This document shows positions 1 to 6,335 of a stretch of DNA of 18,109 nt, piece by piece. Positions within the stretch are counted from its first letter, which is position 1, and every line of letters begins with the position of its first letter. Where the stretch lies: contig JBBITW010000058.1 of the NCBI GenBank assembly GCA_037440525.1, forward strand, positions 1 to 18,109, written 5' to 3'. Position numbers and translations under genes: made by a program. The notes under the pieces are model-generated. The model did no database searches, was not told the DNA's origin, and saw only the letters and a list, made by a program, of their open reading frames with translations. This DNA is from JBBITW01 sp037440525 (GTDB taxonomy: Bacteria; Desulfobacterota; BSN033; UBA1163).

Positions 1-96
1 ATTCCAGCCCTTAAGATTGCTAATCAATGGCGTTTTAAGAAAGATGATATAAATATTTGGATAGAGAAACAAAGGAATTTTGATATAAAGGAATAA
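1..96 (+). CDS. C-terminal end of an excisionase-type helix-turn-helix protein (partial)
   Basis: The frame open from base 1 to the TAA at 94-96 gives 31 residues beginning IPALKIANQWRFKKDDINIW and ending in a short charged tail. This matches the end of the small excisionase/MerR-like helix-turn-helix family (HTH_17 type): the wing reading 'xxKIGxxWRFxKxDIxxWI' followed by a charged tail. Such proteins bind DNA and often direct excision or control expression of integrated elements. The start lies outside the window. The stop is 6 bp before the radC start, so it probably leads the island operon. Family assignment rests on this short tail only, and any role in excision by the recombinase at 3015 is an inference. 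Confidence 0.6.
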   Translation: MPALKIANQWRFKKDDINIWIEKQRNFDIKE

Positions 97-102
97 ATAT
101 CT

Positions 103-834
103 ATGTCTTCAAAAGAGAGGAAGTTAGAAAAAGGACGAAAGAACAAGACTTTTACAATTCATGATTTACCTTTATCGGAACGACCAAGAGAAAGGTTTTT
201 ACAGCATGGCCCTGAGGCATTATCATTGCAAGAAATTTTAACTTTGATCTTAGGAAGAGGGGTTTCTGGAGAATCGGTAATGATAACTGCTCAGAGGATT
301 TTAAGTGAGTTTGGGAATTTAAAAAATTTAGCTTCGGCTTCTATCGAAGAACTCTCTAAAATAAAAGGTGTAGGTTTAGCAAAGGCTACACAAATTAAAG
401 CCGCCTTTGAGTTAGGTAGAAGAAAAGATGAGAATAGATATTATGAACTGTATGACCGAAGGCCGATAAAAATACCTGAAGATAGTGTAAACCTTGTTAA
501 AAATAAACTGAAAGGGAAAAAGAAAGAATATTTTTTGCTGCTCTTACTCTCCACAAGGAATCAGTTGATTAATGTTGCCGAGGTTTCTAAAGGGTCTCTT
601 GATTCCAATATTGTCCATCCGAGAGAAGTATTTAAAGAGGCTATCTCTGCAAGTGCGGCTTCATGTGTATTTGTCCATAACCATCCCTCCGGTGACCCCA
701 CACCTTCTCAAGATGACATACAGCTTACCAAAAGGCTTAAAGAAGTAGGAGAAATAATAGGAATCGATGTATTAGATCACATTATTGTTGCGGATACAGA
801 CTTCGTAAGCTTGAAGGAAAGGGGTCTCTTATGA
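103..834 (+). CDS. radC: RadC family protein (JAMM/MPN+ domain)
   Basis: A 243-residue protein close to the usual RadC length of about 225. Residues 20-110 form the N-terminal part, with DLPLSERPRERFLQHGPEAL and a helix-hairpin-helix-like stretch (LSKIKGVGLAKATQIKAAFELG). The C-terminal half is the MPN+ domain with the metal-binding motif HNHPSGDPTPSQDD, the JAMM pattern HxH followed by Asp, and an upstream conserved Glu in the REVFKEA segment. RadC was once linked to DNA repair, but its biochemical role is unsettled; the family is very common on phages, plasmids and islands. The start is preceded by AAAGGAA. The gene overlaps the next by 4 bp (ATGA, 831-834), suggesting translational coupling to the restriction-modification genes. 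Confidence 0.93.
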   Translation: MSSKERKLEKGRKNKTFTIHDLPLSERPRERFLQHGPEALSLQEILTLILGRGVSGESVMITAQRILSEFGNLKNLASASIEELSKIKGVGLAKATQIKAAFELGRRKDENRYYELYDRRPIKIPEDSVNLVKNKLKGKKKEYFLLLLLSTRNQLINVAEVSKGSLDSNIVHPREVFKEAISASAASCVFVHNHPSGDPTPSQDDIQLTKRLKEVGEIIGIDVLDHIIVADTDFVSLKERGLL

Positions 835-1745
835 ACAAAAAAAGAAAATTTTCAAGTGCCCAATTTGCTAAGATTAAAAAGATTTTGTGGAAGTTTTTCA
901 TGAGTTCTTTTGAAAAAGGATATTCCAATAATCCCGGAAATTCTGAAGAGTTTGATTATCGTAAGAAGATTACCACTAAAGAAGAAAAGATCATTTATGA
1001 AGTCAAAAGGAAAATGCCAACGCTTCAAAAAATTTTGAAACAAGCCTATAAATCTATTCAAGAGGAATTTCCAGAAAAATTTCAACCTGATTATATTAAG
1101 AATCATTTCTCAGAGTGTATTATAGAATTTGAACAGAAGGCATTTAATATCTATCTAAAATACGAAGAAGATCTTTTTCTATCAATAATTGAAAAATGGA
1201 TTTCAGAAAATGAATCACTTTTAAACAAGCTTAATAGTCAATTCTCAAACCCTAAAGATTTTGCTAAAGAAGTATGCAGATATTTTTATCCTGTGATTCA
1301 GCGGATGGAGTTTGAATCATCACAAACACGAAAAGCAAGAGGGGGAAAAAGTTTTGAACAAATAATAGAGCATTTGTTAAAAGCGATAGGTGTATCTTGC
1401 GAAAGACCTTATGGGAAAGCTCGAAAGATTTTAAAAAGAGTTGATTTAGTGATTCCAGATCAGAATATAGCAATGAATCGCCCTGACCAAGCTTTCTTTC
1501 TCTCTTGTAAACGAACCTTAAGGGAAAGATGGAAACAAGCAATCCCTGAAAGAAAACCGAGTTGGAGAGTCTTCTTATTAACTATTGATGAGAATCTGCC
1601 TGAAGATAAAGCAAATGAGATAGATACCCTTGGAATGATTGTTTATATAAGGGATGAATTGAAAGAACAAGGCTACTTAAAACATAAAAATTGGATAAGA
1701 AAGCTTTCAGATTTGCCCAAAGATATAATGGGGGAAGAAAGATGA
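831..1745 (+). CDS. Putative type II restriction endonuclease with EcoRII-C-like PD-(D/E)XK domain
   Basis: A 304-residue protein. Residues 1-160 are charged, probably helical, and unrecognised. Residues 165-275 resemble the EcoRII C-terminal nuclease domain: TRKARGGKSFEQIIEHLL (166-183), then a candidate catalytic D205 in VDLVIP, then SCKRTLRERW (225-234) with K227, and a strand reading RVFLLTIDE. This fits a D...(S/E)xK active site and the family signature 'KxTxxxRW'. The gene starts inside the radC stop and ends inside the methyltransferase start (ATGA at both ends), as expected for a restriction enzyme paired with its protective methylase. The recognition site cannot be read from the sequence. 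The N-terminal part could be a target-recognition or regulatory domain. The family call is from motif recognition, not a search. Confidence 0.72.
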   Translation: MNKKRKFSSAQFAKIKKILWKFFMSSFEKGYSNNPGNSEEFDYRKKITTKEEKIIYEVKRKMPTLQKILKQAYKSIQEEFPEKFQPDYIKNHFSECIIEFEQKAFNIYLKYEEDLFLSIIEKWISENESLLNKLNSQFSNPKDFAKEVCRYFYPVIQRMEFESSQTRKARGGKSFEQIIEHLLKAIGVSCERPYGKARKILKRVDLVIPDQNIAMNRPDQAFFLSCKRTLRERWKQAIPERKPSWRVFLLTIDENLPEDKANEIDTLGMIVYIRDELKEQGYLKHKNWIRKLSDLPKDIMGEER

Positions 1746-3010
1746 ATAGGTATAGAGATGAAAGTTGGGATTATAGAACAGCCAATACTAAACAATTAAC
1801 CCATTGCTTCCATCGATATCCCGCCATGATGATTCCTCAGGTTGCAGGGAGACTTATTGATATGTTTCTTTCTTTAAACCCTAATAACTGTAAGGTATTA
1901 GACCCTTTCTGTGGCTCAGGAACTGTATTATTAGAAGCAAAACGAAGAGGGTTAGAAAGTTGGGGAATAGATATAAATCCTTTAGCTATATTAATTGCAA
2001 AAGCTAAAACCAATCCTATTGATATTGAGGCCCTTGGAAAATTTCATAGAAGGTTTATAAAAAAACTTATAGAGGTTTTCAATAATAAAGATGAATTTAC
2101 TAAAAGAGTCAACATCCCTAATTTCTTTAATATAAACTTTTGGTTTAGACCAAAAGTTGTTGAAGCCTTATCCGTTATAAAGTATGAAATATTAAATATA
2201 AAAGACGAGGACATTCAAGATTTTTACAAAGTTGCCTTTTCAGAAACCGTAAGGGATTGTTCCAATGTTAGAAATGGGGAATTTAAACTATTTAGAATCC
2301 CTGAGGAAAAATTGAAAAATTACAGCCCCAATGTTCTTGTTACCTTCTTAGAAAAGGCAGAAAGAAATTTCAAAGGTGCACAAGATTTTTATCAAGAGTT
2401 ATCTTCTAAGGATTACTTAAATATCCCTGTGCATATTTTGGATGAAGATACGAGGTTTAAAACAAGCATCCCAGATGAGACTATTGACCTAATTATAACC
2501 TCTCCACCCTATGGAGATTCTAAAACTACCGTAGCCTATGGCCAGTTTTCACGGCTTTCACTTCAATGGTTGGATTTTGAGGAGAAGATTTGTAGAAACA
2601 TTGATAAAAACTCTTTAGGAGGGAAACCGCCGATTAACACAGATGGAACCCATATTTCTAAAACACTTGGGAATATTTTGAGAAAGATTGAGAAGAAAGA
2701 TAAAAAACGTGCCTCAGAAGTTCTAAGTTTCTATAATGATATGGTCTCTTGTGTGGAAGAGCTAAACAGAATAATGAAAGTTAAAAGTAGAATATGCTTT
2801 GTTTTAGGCAATAGGACAGTAAAAGGCATAACCATTCCTACTGACCAGATACTTATAGAAATGTTTGAACACTTTGGTTTTGTTCATAAAGAAACCATAA
2901 TAAGGGACATTCCAAACAAGACCATGCCTTTAAAAAATAGCCCTACCAATGAGCCTGGAAAATTAGAAAAAACAATGTGGAACGAATACATAGTCATAGT
3001 AGATAGGTAA
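1742..3010 (+). CDS. Amino-type (N4-cytosine or N6-adenine) site-specific DNA methyltransferase
   Basis: Transfers a methyl group from S-adenosylmethionine to DNA. The 422-residue protein carries the SAM-binding motif DPFCGSGT (residues 54-61), an acidic strand end GIDINPLA, and the catalytic motif TSPPYGDS (253-260). The order motif I then motif IV, with TSPPY rather than DPPY, is more usual for N4-cytosine enzymes but does not exclude N6-adenine. The N-terminal segment KQLTHCFHRYPAMMIPQVAG is typical of a DPFCGSGT/TSPPY methylase group. I chose the ATG at 1742 over the in-frame ATG at 1691: it overlaps the endonuclease stop (ATGA) and follows GGGGGAAG, while the upstream start adds 17 residues inside the endonuclease gene. 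It forms a restriction-modification pair with the preceding gene and would protect the host site. Confidence 0.88.
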   Translation: MNRYRDESWDYRTANTKQLTHCFHRYPAMMIPQVAGRLIDMFLSLNPNNCKVLDPFCGSGTVLLEAKRRGLESWGIDINPLAILIAKAKTNPIDIEALGKFHRRFIKKLIEVFNNKDEFTKRVNIPNFFNINFWFRPKVVEALSVIKYEILNIKDEDIQDFYKVAFSETVRDCSNVRNGEFKLFRIPEEKLKNYSPNVLVTFLEKAERNFKGAQDFYQELSSKDYLNIPVHILDEDTRFKTSIPDETIDLIITSPPYGDSKTTVAYGQFSRLSLQWLDFEEKICRNIDKNSLGGKPPINTDGTHISKTLGNILRKIEKKDKKRASEVLSFYNDMVSCVEELNRIMKVKSRICFVLGNRTVKGITIPTDQILIEMFEHFGFVHKETIIRDIPNKTMPLKNSPTNEPGKLEKTMWNEYIVIVDR

Positions 3011-3014
3011 TTTA

Positions 3015-4919
3015 ATGCGTTGTGCTATCTACACAAGATTTTCCACCGATAATCAGGTAGAAAAAGATTACAACTCTCTTGAGACCCAGAAAGAGAGTTT
3101 GATGGCTTATATTCAGGCTCATAAATATGATGGGTGGAAATTGTATGATGTTTATGAAGATGCTGGATATTCAGCCGTTGATTTGAATCGTCCAGAACTC
3201 CAGAGATTATTAAATGATATTAGAAGAAAAAAGATTAATGCTATTCTTGTTTATAAAATTGATAGGCTTACCAGAAATCAAAAGGATTTTTATTTTCTTA
3301 TAGAGCTTTTTGAAAAATACAATGTAACCTTTATCGCCACCACTCAAAATTTTTATACTTCTTCTGCTGCTGGTCGGCTAATGAGAAATATAATGCTTGA
3401 TTTTGCTCAATTTGAAAGGGAGATGACTGCTGAGAGAACAAGAGATAAGATGTTAGCAAGGGCAAAGAAAGGGTTATGGAACGGTGGCTTAGTTCCTTTA
3501 GGTTATGACTATTCTCCGGAAGAAAAGAAGTTAAAGATCGATCCTGAAGAAGCAAAAATTGTAAAACTTATCTTTGAAACCTACCTTAAAGAAAAATCCC
3601 TTGCCAGAGTGATTAAAAAGATAAATTCTCTGGGTTACAGAACAAAATCGTATATTACAAAATCAGGAAAGATAATTGGTGGTGGAGAGTTTATTATTAC
3701 AAGCACCAGACATATCTTAACCAATCCCATCTATATTGGTCTTGCAAAACATAAAGGTAATACCTATCAGGGTCAGCATCCGCCGATTATAGAGAGGGAG
3801 GTATTTGATAAGATTCAGGAGATTTTAGGAGAAAATAAAAAGACTTTTACATCCCCCTGCCAGAATAAATATAATTTTCTCCTTCAGGGATTGGTCAGGT
3901 GTGGTGAGTGTGGTTCTTTAATGAGTTCCCATTATTCTATCAAAAATGGTCAGAAGTATTTCTATTACAAATGCACAAAGGTAATGCACAAAGATAAAGA
4001 AGCCTGTCCATCCAAACCGTTAAGTGCCAGAGAGATTGAGAATGCAGTTATTGAAAAGATAAAAGAATTAAGTCAGGACAGTGGTCAGCTTGAAGCCACT
4101 CTACAAAATGCCAATCTCATTGCCAAAGAGGAATTAAAGCCCTTAAGAGAAAGGGAAGCCTTTTTAGAGAAAGCAAAAAGAGAAAAAGAGAAAGGAATCC
4201 AAAGACTTGTTAAGGCAATCAAAACAGGAAGCCTTGAGATAGAATCCATTGAGAGAGAATTAAGGCAGTCAGAGAATGAGAAGAAAGCCCTTGAGAGACA
4301 GATTGAGGAATTAAACATCTACATCAGAAGAGAAGAAGCAAAACTCATTGACATTGATACTGTTCAGCGGACTTATCAGGGGTTCAGAGAGTTCTTTCCG
4401 AGTCTTCAACCAAAAGAACAGCATCAATTTTTACAACTCCTCTTAAAAGAAATGGCTATTTACAAGGACAGGGTAAAGGTCAGTCTTTACGAAGTCCCTG
4501 AAATAGCCCTTTCTATTCAAAACTCACACGGTTTGTGTGAGCCTTCAATCTGGCTCTCCGGGCAGGACTTGGTCACTACGGTCGAAACATTCTGTTTCTC
4601 CCTGCGTAACCTCCCCTTCGGATTCCTGACGCAGCACATTCGTGTGGCTTTTCCTCCCACCTGGTCGGCGGAATCCTCGCTTCTCGTCCTGCAAAGGGAA
4701 ATCTTAGCAAACAAAAAGGCCCATGCCTTTGGCACGGGCCTTTTGTTTGCTGGCTCCCCGGGCAGGACTCGAACCTGCAACCTAGTGGTTAACAGCCACC
4801 CGCTACTACCGGTTGAGCTACCGGGGAATTTAATTTATTCGTTATTTTATAAAAAAATCATAAGGTTTGCAAGTAAAAAGCATATCAGTCATGAAGTATC
4901 ATATATTCCTCGGGAATAA
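3015..4919 (+). CDS. Large serine recombinase of the island; 3' end reads through tRNA-Asn
   Basis: A site-specific recombinase of the serine family, probably the integrase/excisionase of this island. Residues 1-150 are the resolvase catalytic domain: YTRFSTDNQ with nucleophile S10, YKIDRLTRN, and FAQFEREMTAERTRDKM. Residues about 150-270 are the 'recombinase' domain, 293-335 a zinc ribbon with C296, C299, C320 and C331, and 360-445 a charged coiled coil. Family-like sequence ends near residue 500 (SLYEVPEIALS, about base 4514). The remaining ~130 residues are translated from a tRNA 3'-end copy, a terminator palindrome, the antisense of tRNA-Asn (the tell-tale GSPGRTRTCNLVVNS) and the 3' end of pssA. 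The natural stop has therefore probably been lost or replaced at the integration boundary. It starts 4 bp after the methyltransferase stop. The recombinase call is firm; the end is not. Confidence 0.85.
   Translation: MRCAIYTRFSTDNQVEKDYNSLETQKESLMAYIQAHKYDGWKLYDVYEDAGYSAVDLNRPELQRLLNDIRRKKINAILVYKIDRLTRNQKDFYFLIELFEKYNVTFIATTQNFYTSSAAGRLMRNIMLDFAQFEREMTAERTRDKMLARAKKGLWNGGLVPLGYDYSPEEKKLKIDPEEAKIVKLIFETYLKEKSLARVIKKINSLGYRTKSYITKSGKIIGGGEFIITSTRHILTNPIYIGLAKHKGNTYQGQHPPIIEREVFDKIQEILGENKKTFTSPCQNKYNFLLQGLVRCGECGSLMSSHYSIKNGQKYFYYKCTKVMHKDKEACPSKPLSAREIENAVIEKIKELSQDSGQLEATLQNANLIAKEELKPLREREAFLEKAKREKEKGIQRLVKAIKTGSLEIESIERELRQSENEKKALERQIEELNIYIRREEAKLIDIDTVQRTYQGFREFFPSLQPKEQHQFLQLLLKEMAIYKDRVKVSLYEVPEIALSIQNSHGLCEPSIWLSGQDLVTTVETFCFSLRNLPFGFLTQHIRVAFPPTWSAESSLLVLQREILANKKAHAFGTGLLFAGSPGRTRTCNLVVNSHPLLPVELPGNLIYSLFYKKIIRFASKKHISHEVSYIPRE
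4523..4541 (-). terminator. Small hairpin followed by TTTT on the - strand
   Basis: A perfect 7-bp inverted repeat (CTCACAC at 4523-4529, GTGTGAG at 4535-4541) with a 5-nt loop. Read on the - strand the stem is followed directly by TTTTGAAT, so it could be a weak intrinsic terminator for - strand transcripts that cross the structured region at 4562-4692. The T-tract is short and the stem modest. It may instead be only part of the recombinase/island boundary. Confidence 0.35.
4550..4569 (-). repeat. Partial copy of the tRNA-Asn 3' end (candidate attachment site)
   Basis: The 20 bases here match 4751-4770, the CCA end, 3' acceptor strand and part of the T arm of tRNA-Asn, at 18 of 20 positions; both differences are C/T transitions. 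The copy has the same orientation as the tRNA, offset by exactly 201 bp. Duplicated tRNA 3' ends are the classic footprint of integration into tRNA genes. It lies beside the recombinase end, so it may be an att half-site or the scar of an earlier or smaller insertion. Other origins, such as a degraded second tRNA, cannot be excluded. Confidence 0.5.
4562..4692 (-). ncRNA. Candidate structured RNA or folded DNA element with five nested helices
   Basis: This 131-nt stretch differs in composition from both the AT-rich recombinase gene and the tRNA leader, and can fold into nested helices: P1 4562-4568/4686-4692 (7 bp), P2 4571-4576/4606-4611 (6 bp), P3 4584-4588/4594-4598 (5 bp), P4 4620-4626/4670-4676 (7 bp), P5 4635-4638/4643-4646 (4 bp). 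P2 is complete only on the - strand, where a G-U pair replaces an A-C mismatch, so the - strand would be the RNA. It lies downstream of the tRNA-Asn terminator, and its 3' P1 arm is part of the tRNA-like repeat. I do not recognise it as a known RNA class. It could equally be an attachment-site structure or a small palindromic element. Confidence 0.35.
4706..4751 (-). terminator. Intrinsic terminator of tRNA-Asn with extended palindrome
   Basis: Arms 4706-4727 and 4731-4751 pair almost fully around a 3-nt loop. The GC core is GGCCCGUGCC/GGCAUGGGCC on the - strand, followed by TTTTTGTTTGC. The core contains a G-U pair on the - strand but an A-C mismatch on the + strand, so it is best formed in the - strand transcript. 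It sits immediately after the tRNA CCA end and would also stop transcripts running on from pssA. The A-rich and T-rich flanks extend the dyad, so some termination of the + strand recombinase transcript is possible. Confidence 0.88.
4751..4827 (-). tRNA. tRNA-Asn (anticodon GTT), CCA encoded
   Basis: The - strand gives a full cloverleaf: acceptor TCCCCGG/CCGGGGA (4821-4827 with 4755-4761), discriminator G at 4754, and encoded CCA at 4751-4753. The anticodon loop CTGTTAA has GTT at 4791-4793 and a GGTGG/CCACT stem. The T arm is GCAGG-TTCGAGT-CCTGC. The D stem is short (GCT/AGC). It has its own promoter (4844-4872) and terminator (4706-4751). Its 3' end faces the island and is partly duplicated at 4550-4569, so it is the likely integration target. 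The recombinase frame runs through it antisense, which is a read-through rather than real coding. Confidence 0.96.
4844..4872 (-). promoter_or_regulatory. Sigma-70-like promoter for tRNA-Asn
   Basis: On the - strand, TTGCAA (4867-4872, 4 of 6 to the -35 consensus) is followed after exactly 17 bp by TAAAAT (4844-4849, 5 of 6 to the -10 consensus). The first base of the tRNA (4827) is 16 bp beyond the -10 box, allowing a short leader. It lies in the gap between the pssA stop and the tRNA, so the tRNA need not depend on read-through from pssA. Confidence 0.65.
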
Positions 4920-5670
4920 CCATCTTTTTCATGGCCCTCTTTTTACGCCAGTCAATAATGAGATTCACAGGGCCTGAAAAGACATATAAGAGAGTAAATG
5001 CAAAGAGCACAATCACAGGCTCCATTATGATCACAATTATTGAGAGAATAATGAAAATGAATAGATTAAATGGTTTTCTTCGTGCCAGATCGAGTTCTTT
5101 AAAACTGAAATAGCGGATGTTCGATACCATCAGAAATGCTAATATATAAATCATCACCAGAATGACAATATCCTTTACCAATCCTGTTTCAATCAATCTC
5201 AAGTAAAGAAGGATTGTAAGGGCAATCATCAATGCGGCCGCAGGGATCGGGAGACCTTTAAAGTATTTTACCTCCCCGGATGAACTCTGGACATTGAACC
5301 TCGCCAGTCTGAGTGCTCCACAGGCAACAAAAAGAAATGCTGCGAGCCAGCCAAATTTCCCATATGGCCTTAGAGCCCAACTGAAAGCAAGGATTGCTGG
5401 TGCGACTCCAAATGAGACAAGATCTGACAATGAATCAAATTGGACTCCAAATTTGGAGGTAGATCCTGAAAGACGTGCTATTTTCCCGTCCAGGACATCA
5501 AAGACCGATGCCAGAAGTATGGCAACAGAAGCATAAAAAAATTTTTCTTGGAAGACAGATATGATAGCCCAAAATCCACAGAAGAGATTCCCCGTGGTAA
5601 AGAGATTTGGAAGGATATAAATCCCTCTTCTCATTCTTATAGGTTTAATTTTTGCTTTTTTCTTTCTCAT
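4885..5670 (-). CDS. pssA: CDP-diacylglycerol--serine O-phosphatidyltransferase (phosphatidylserine synthase)
   Basis: An integral inner-membrane enzyme that joins serine to CDP-diacylglycerol, giving phosphatidylserine and CMP. The 261-residue protein contains the CDP-alcohol phosphotransferase signature: D58, then DG at 61-62, AR at 65-66, G75, D79 and D83, matching DG-x2-AR-x8-G-x3-D-x3-D. Several hydrophobic segments follow, including residues 40-58, 84-120 and 140-160. The N-terminus is basic (MRKKKAKIKP). Its start overlaps the psd stop by 4 bp (5667-5670), so the enzyme making phosphatidylserine is coupled to the one that decarboxylates it. This is the subclass II, membrane-embedded type of synthase, not the peripheral E. 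coli type. Confidence 0.95.
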   Translation of the reverse strand: MRKKKAKIKPIRMRRGIYILPNLFTTGNLFCGFWAIISVFQEKFFYASVAILLASVFDVLDGKIARLSGSTSKFGVQFDSLSDLVSFGVAPAILAFSWALRPYGKFGWLAAFLFVACGALRLARFNVQSSSGEVKYFKGLPIPAAALMIALTILLYLRLIETGLVKDIVILVMIYILAFLMVSNIRYFSFKELDLARRKPFNLFIFIILSIIVIIMEPVIVLFAFTLLYVFSGPVNLIIDWRKKRAMKKMVIPEEYMILHD

Positions 5671-6314
5671 TCTCTGTATCCAATAATGGATTCTCCTGCC
5701 CTGACATGCTCTCCAATACGGATGATTGGCTTTATTTCTACAGGGATATAGATATCCACTCTCGACCCAAAACGAATCATACCAAAAATTTCTCCTTTTC
5801 TCAAGATACTACCTACCCTGGCATGGCATACGATTCTACGCGCAAAAAAACCCGCAATTTGAACCAGGAGGATCTTCGATCGGTCTTCTGCCTCCAAAAG
5901 AATAGCATTTTGCTCATTTAGAGATGATGATTTCTCTCTGCTTGCGACCATGAATCTTCCTTTTTGGTAACTCGTATTAATAACCTTTCCCGTAACAGGA
6001 GAACGATTAAGATGAACATCCAGGGGCGACATGAAAATGCTAACTTTTAATGCCCTTTGTTTAAGGAAACGATTTTCTTCACATTCTCCTATATAAATTA
6101 CTCTCCCATCCGCTGGACAGAGGATGGCATTTTCGAAGATTGGAATCCTTCGCTTAGGATTTCTGAAGAAGAAGGCGATAAAGAGGGTTATAAATATCCC
6201 AAAGATTGTTAATATCTTCCATCCCATCCACAATGATAAAAGCGTGATAAATGCCATTGGGATTAAGAAAGGAAGTCCCTCTTTAACTACTGGCCATTTA
6301 TTTTCTTCTATCAA
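5667..6314 (-). CDS. psd: Phosphatidylserine decarboxylase proenzyme
   Basis: Converts phosphatidylserine to phosphatidylethanolamine using a pyruvoyl group made by self-cleavage. The 215-residue protein is the short form of the family. It has an N-terminal hydrophobic hairpin (about 16-50) followed by FFRNPKR, the CPADG motif with D69, and DVHLNRSPVTG with H101. The cleavage site is G183-S184 in RFGSRVDIY; Ser184 would become the pyruvoyl group of the small alpha chain. It lies 21 bp downstream of ilvN and overlaps pssA, so the last three genes probably share a transcript. Confidence 0.95.
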   Translation of the reverse strand: MIEENKWPVVKEGLPFLIPMAFITLLSLWMGWKILTIFGIFITLFIAFFFRNPKRRIPIFENAILCPADGRVIYIGECEENRFLKQRALKVSIFMSPLDVHLNRSPVTGKVINTSYQKGRFMVASREKSSSLNEQNAILLEAEDRSKILLVQIAGFFARRIVCHARVGSILRKGEIFGMIRFGSRVDIYIPVEIKPIIRIGEHVRAGESIIGYRE

Positions 6315-6335
6315 ATATTTCTATTCCTTTTTAGG

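Noticed and set aside
1691..1741. Upstream ATG extending the methyltransferase by 17 residues
   Set aside because: The extension lies inside the endonuclease gene, and the ATG at 1742 has the better ribosome site and the ATGA overlap typical of this operon.
4517..4780. 87-residue - strand reading frame over the tRNA 3' end and structured region
   Set aside because: It begins inside tRNA-Asn and crosses the terminator palindrome and the tRNA-like repeat; its content (QVRVLPGEP) is translated tRNA. It is not a gene.
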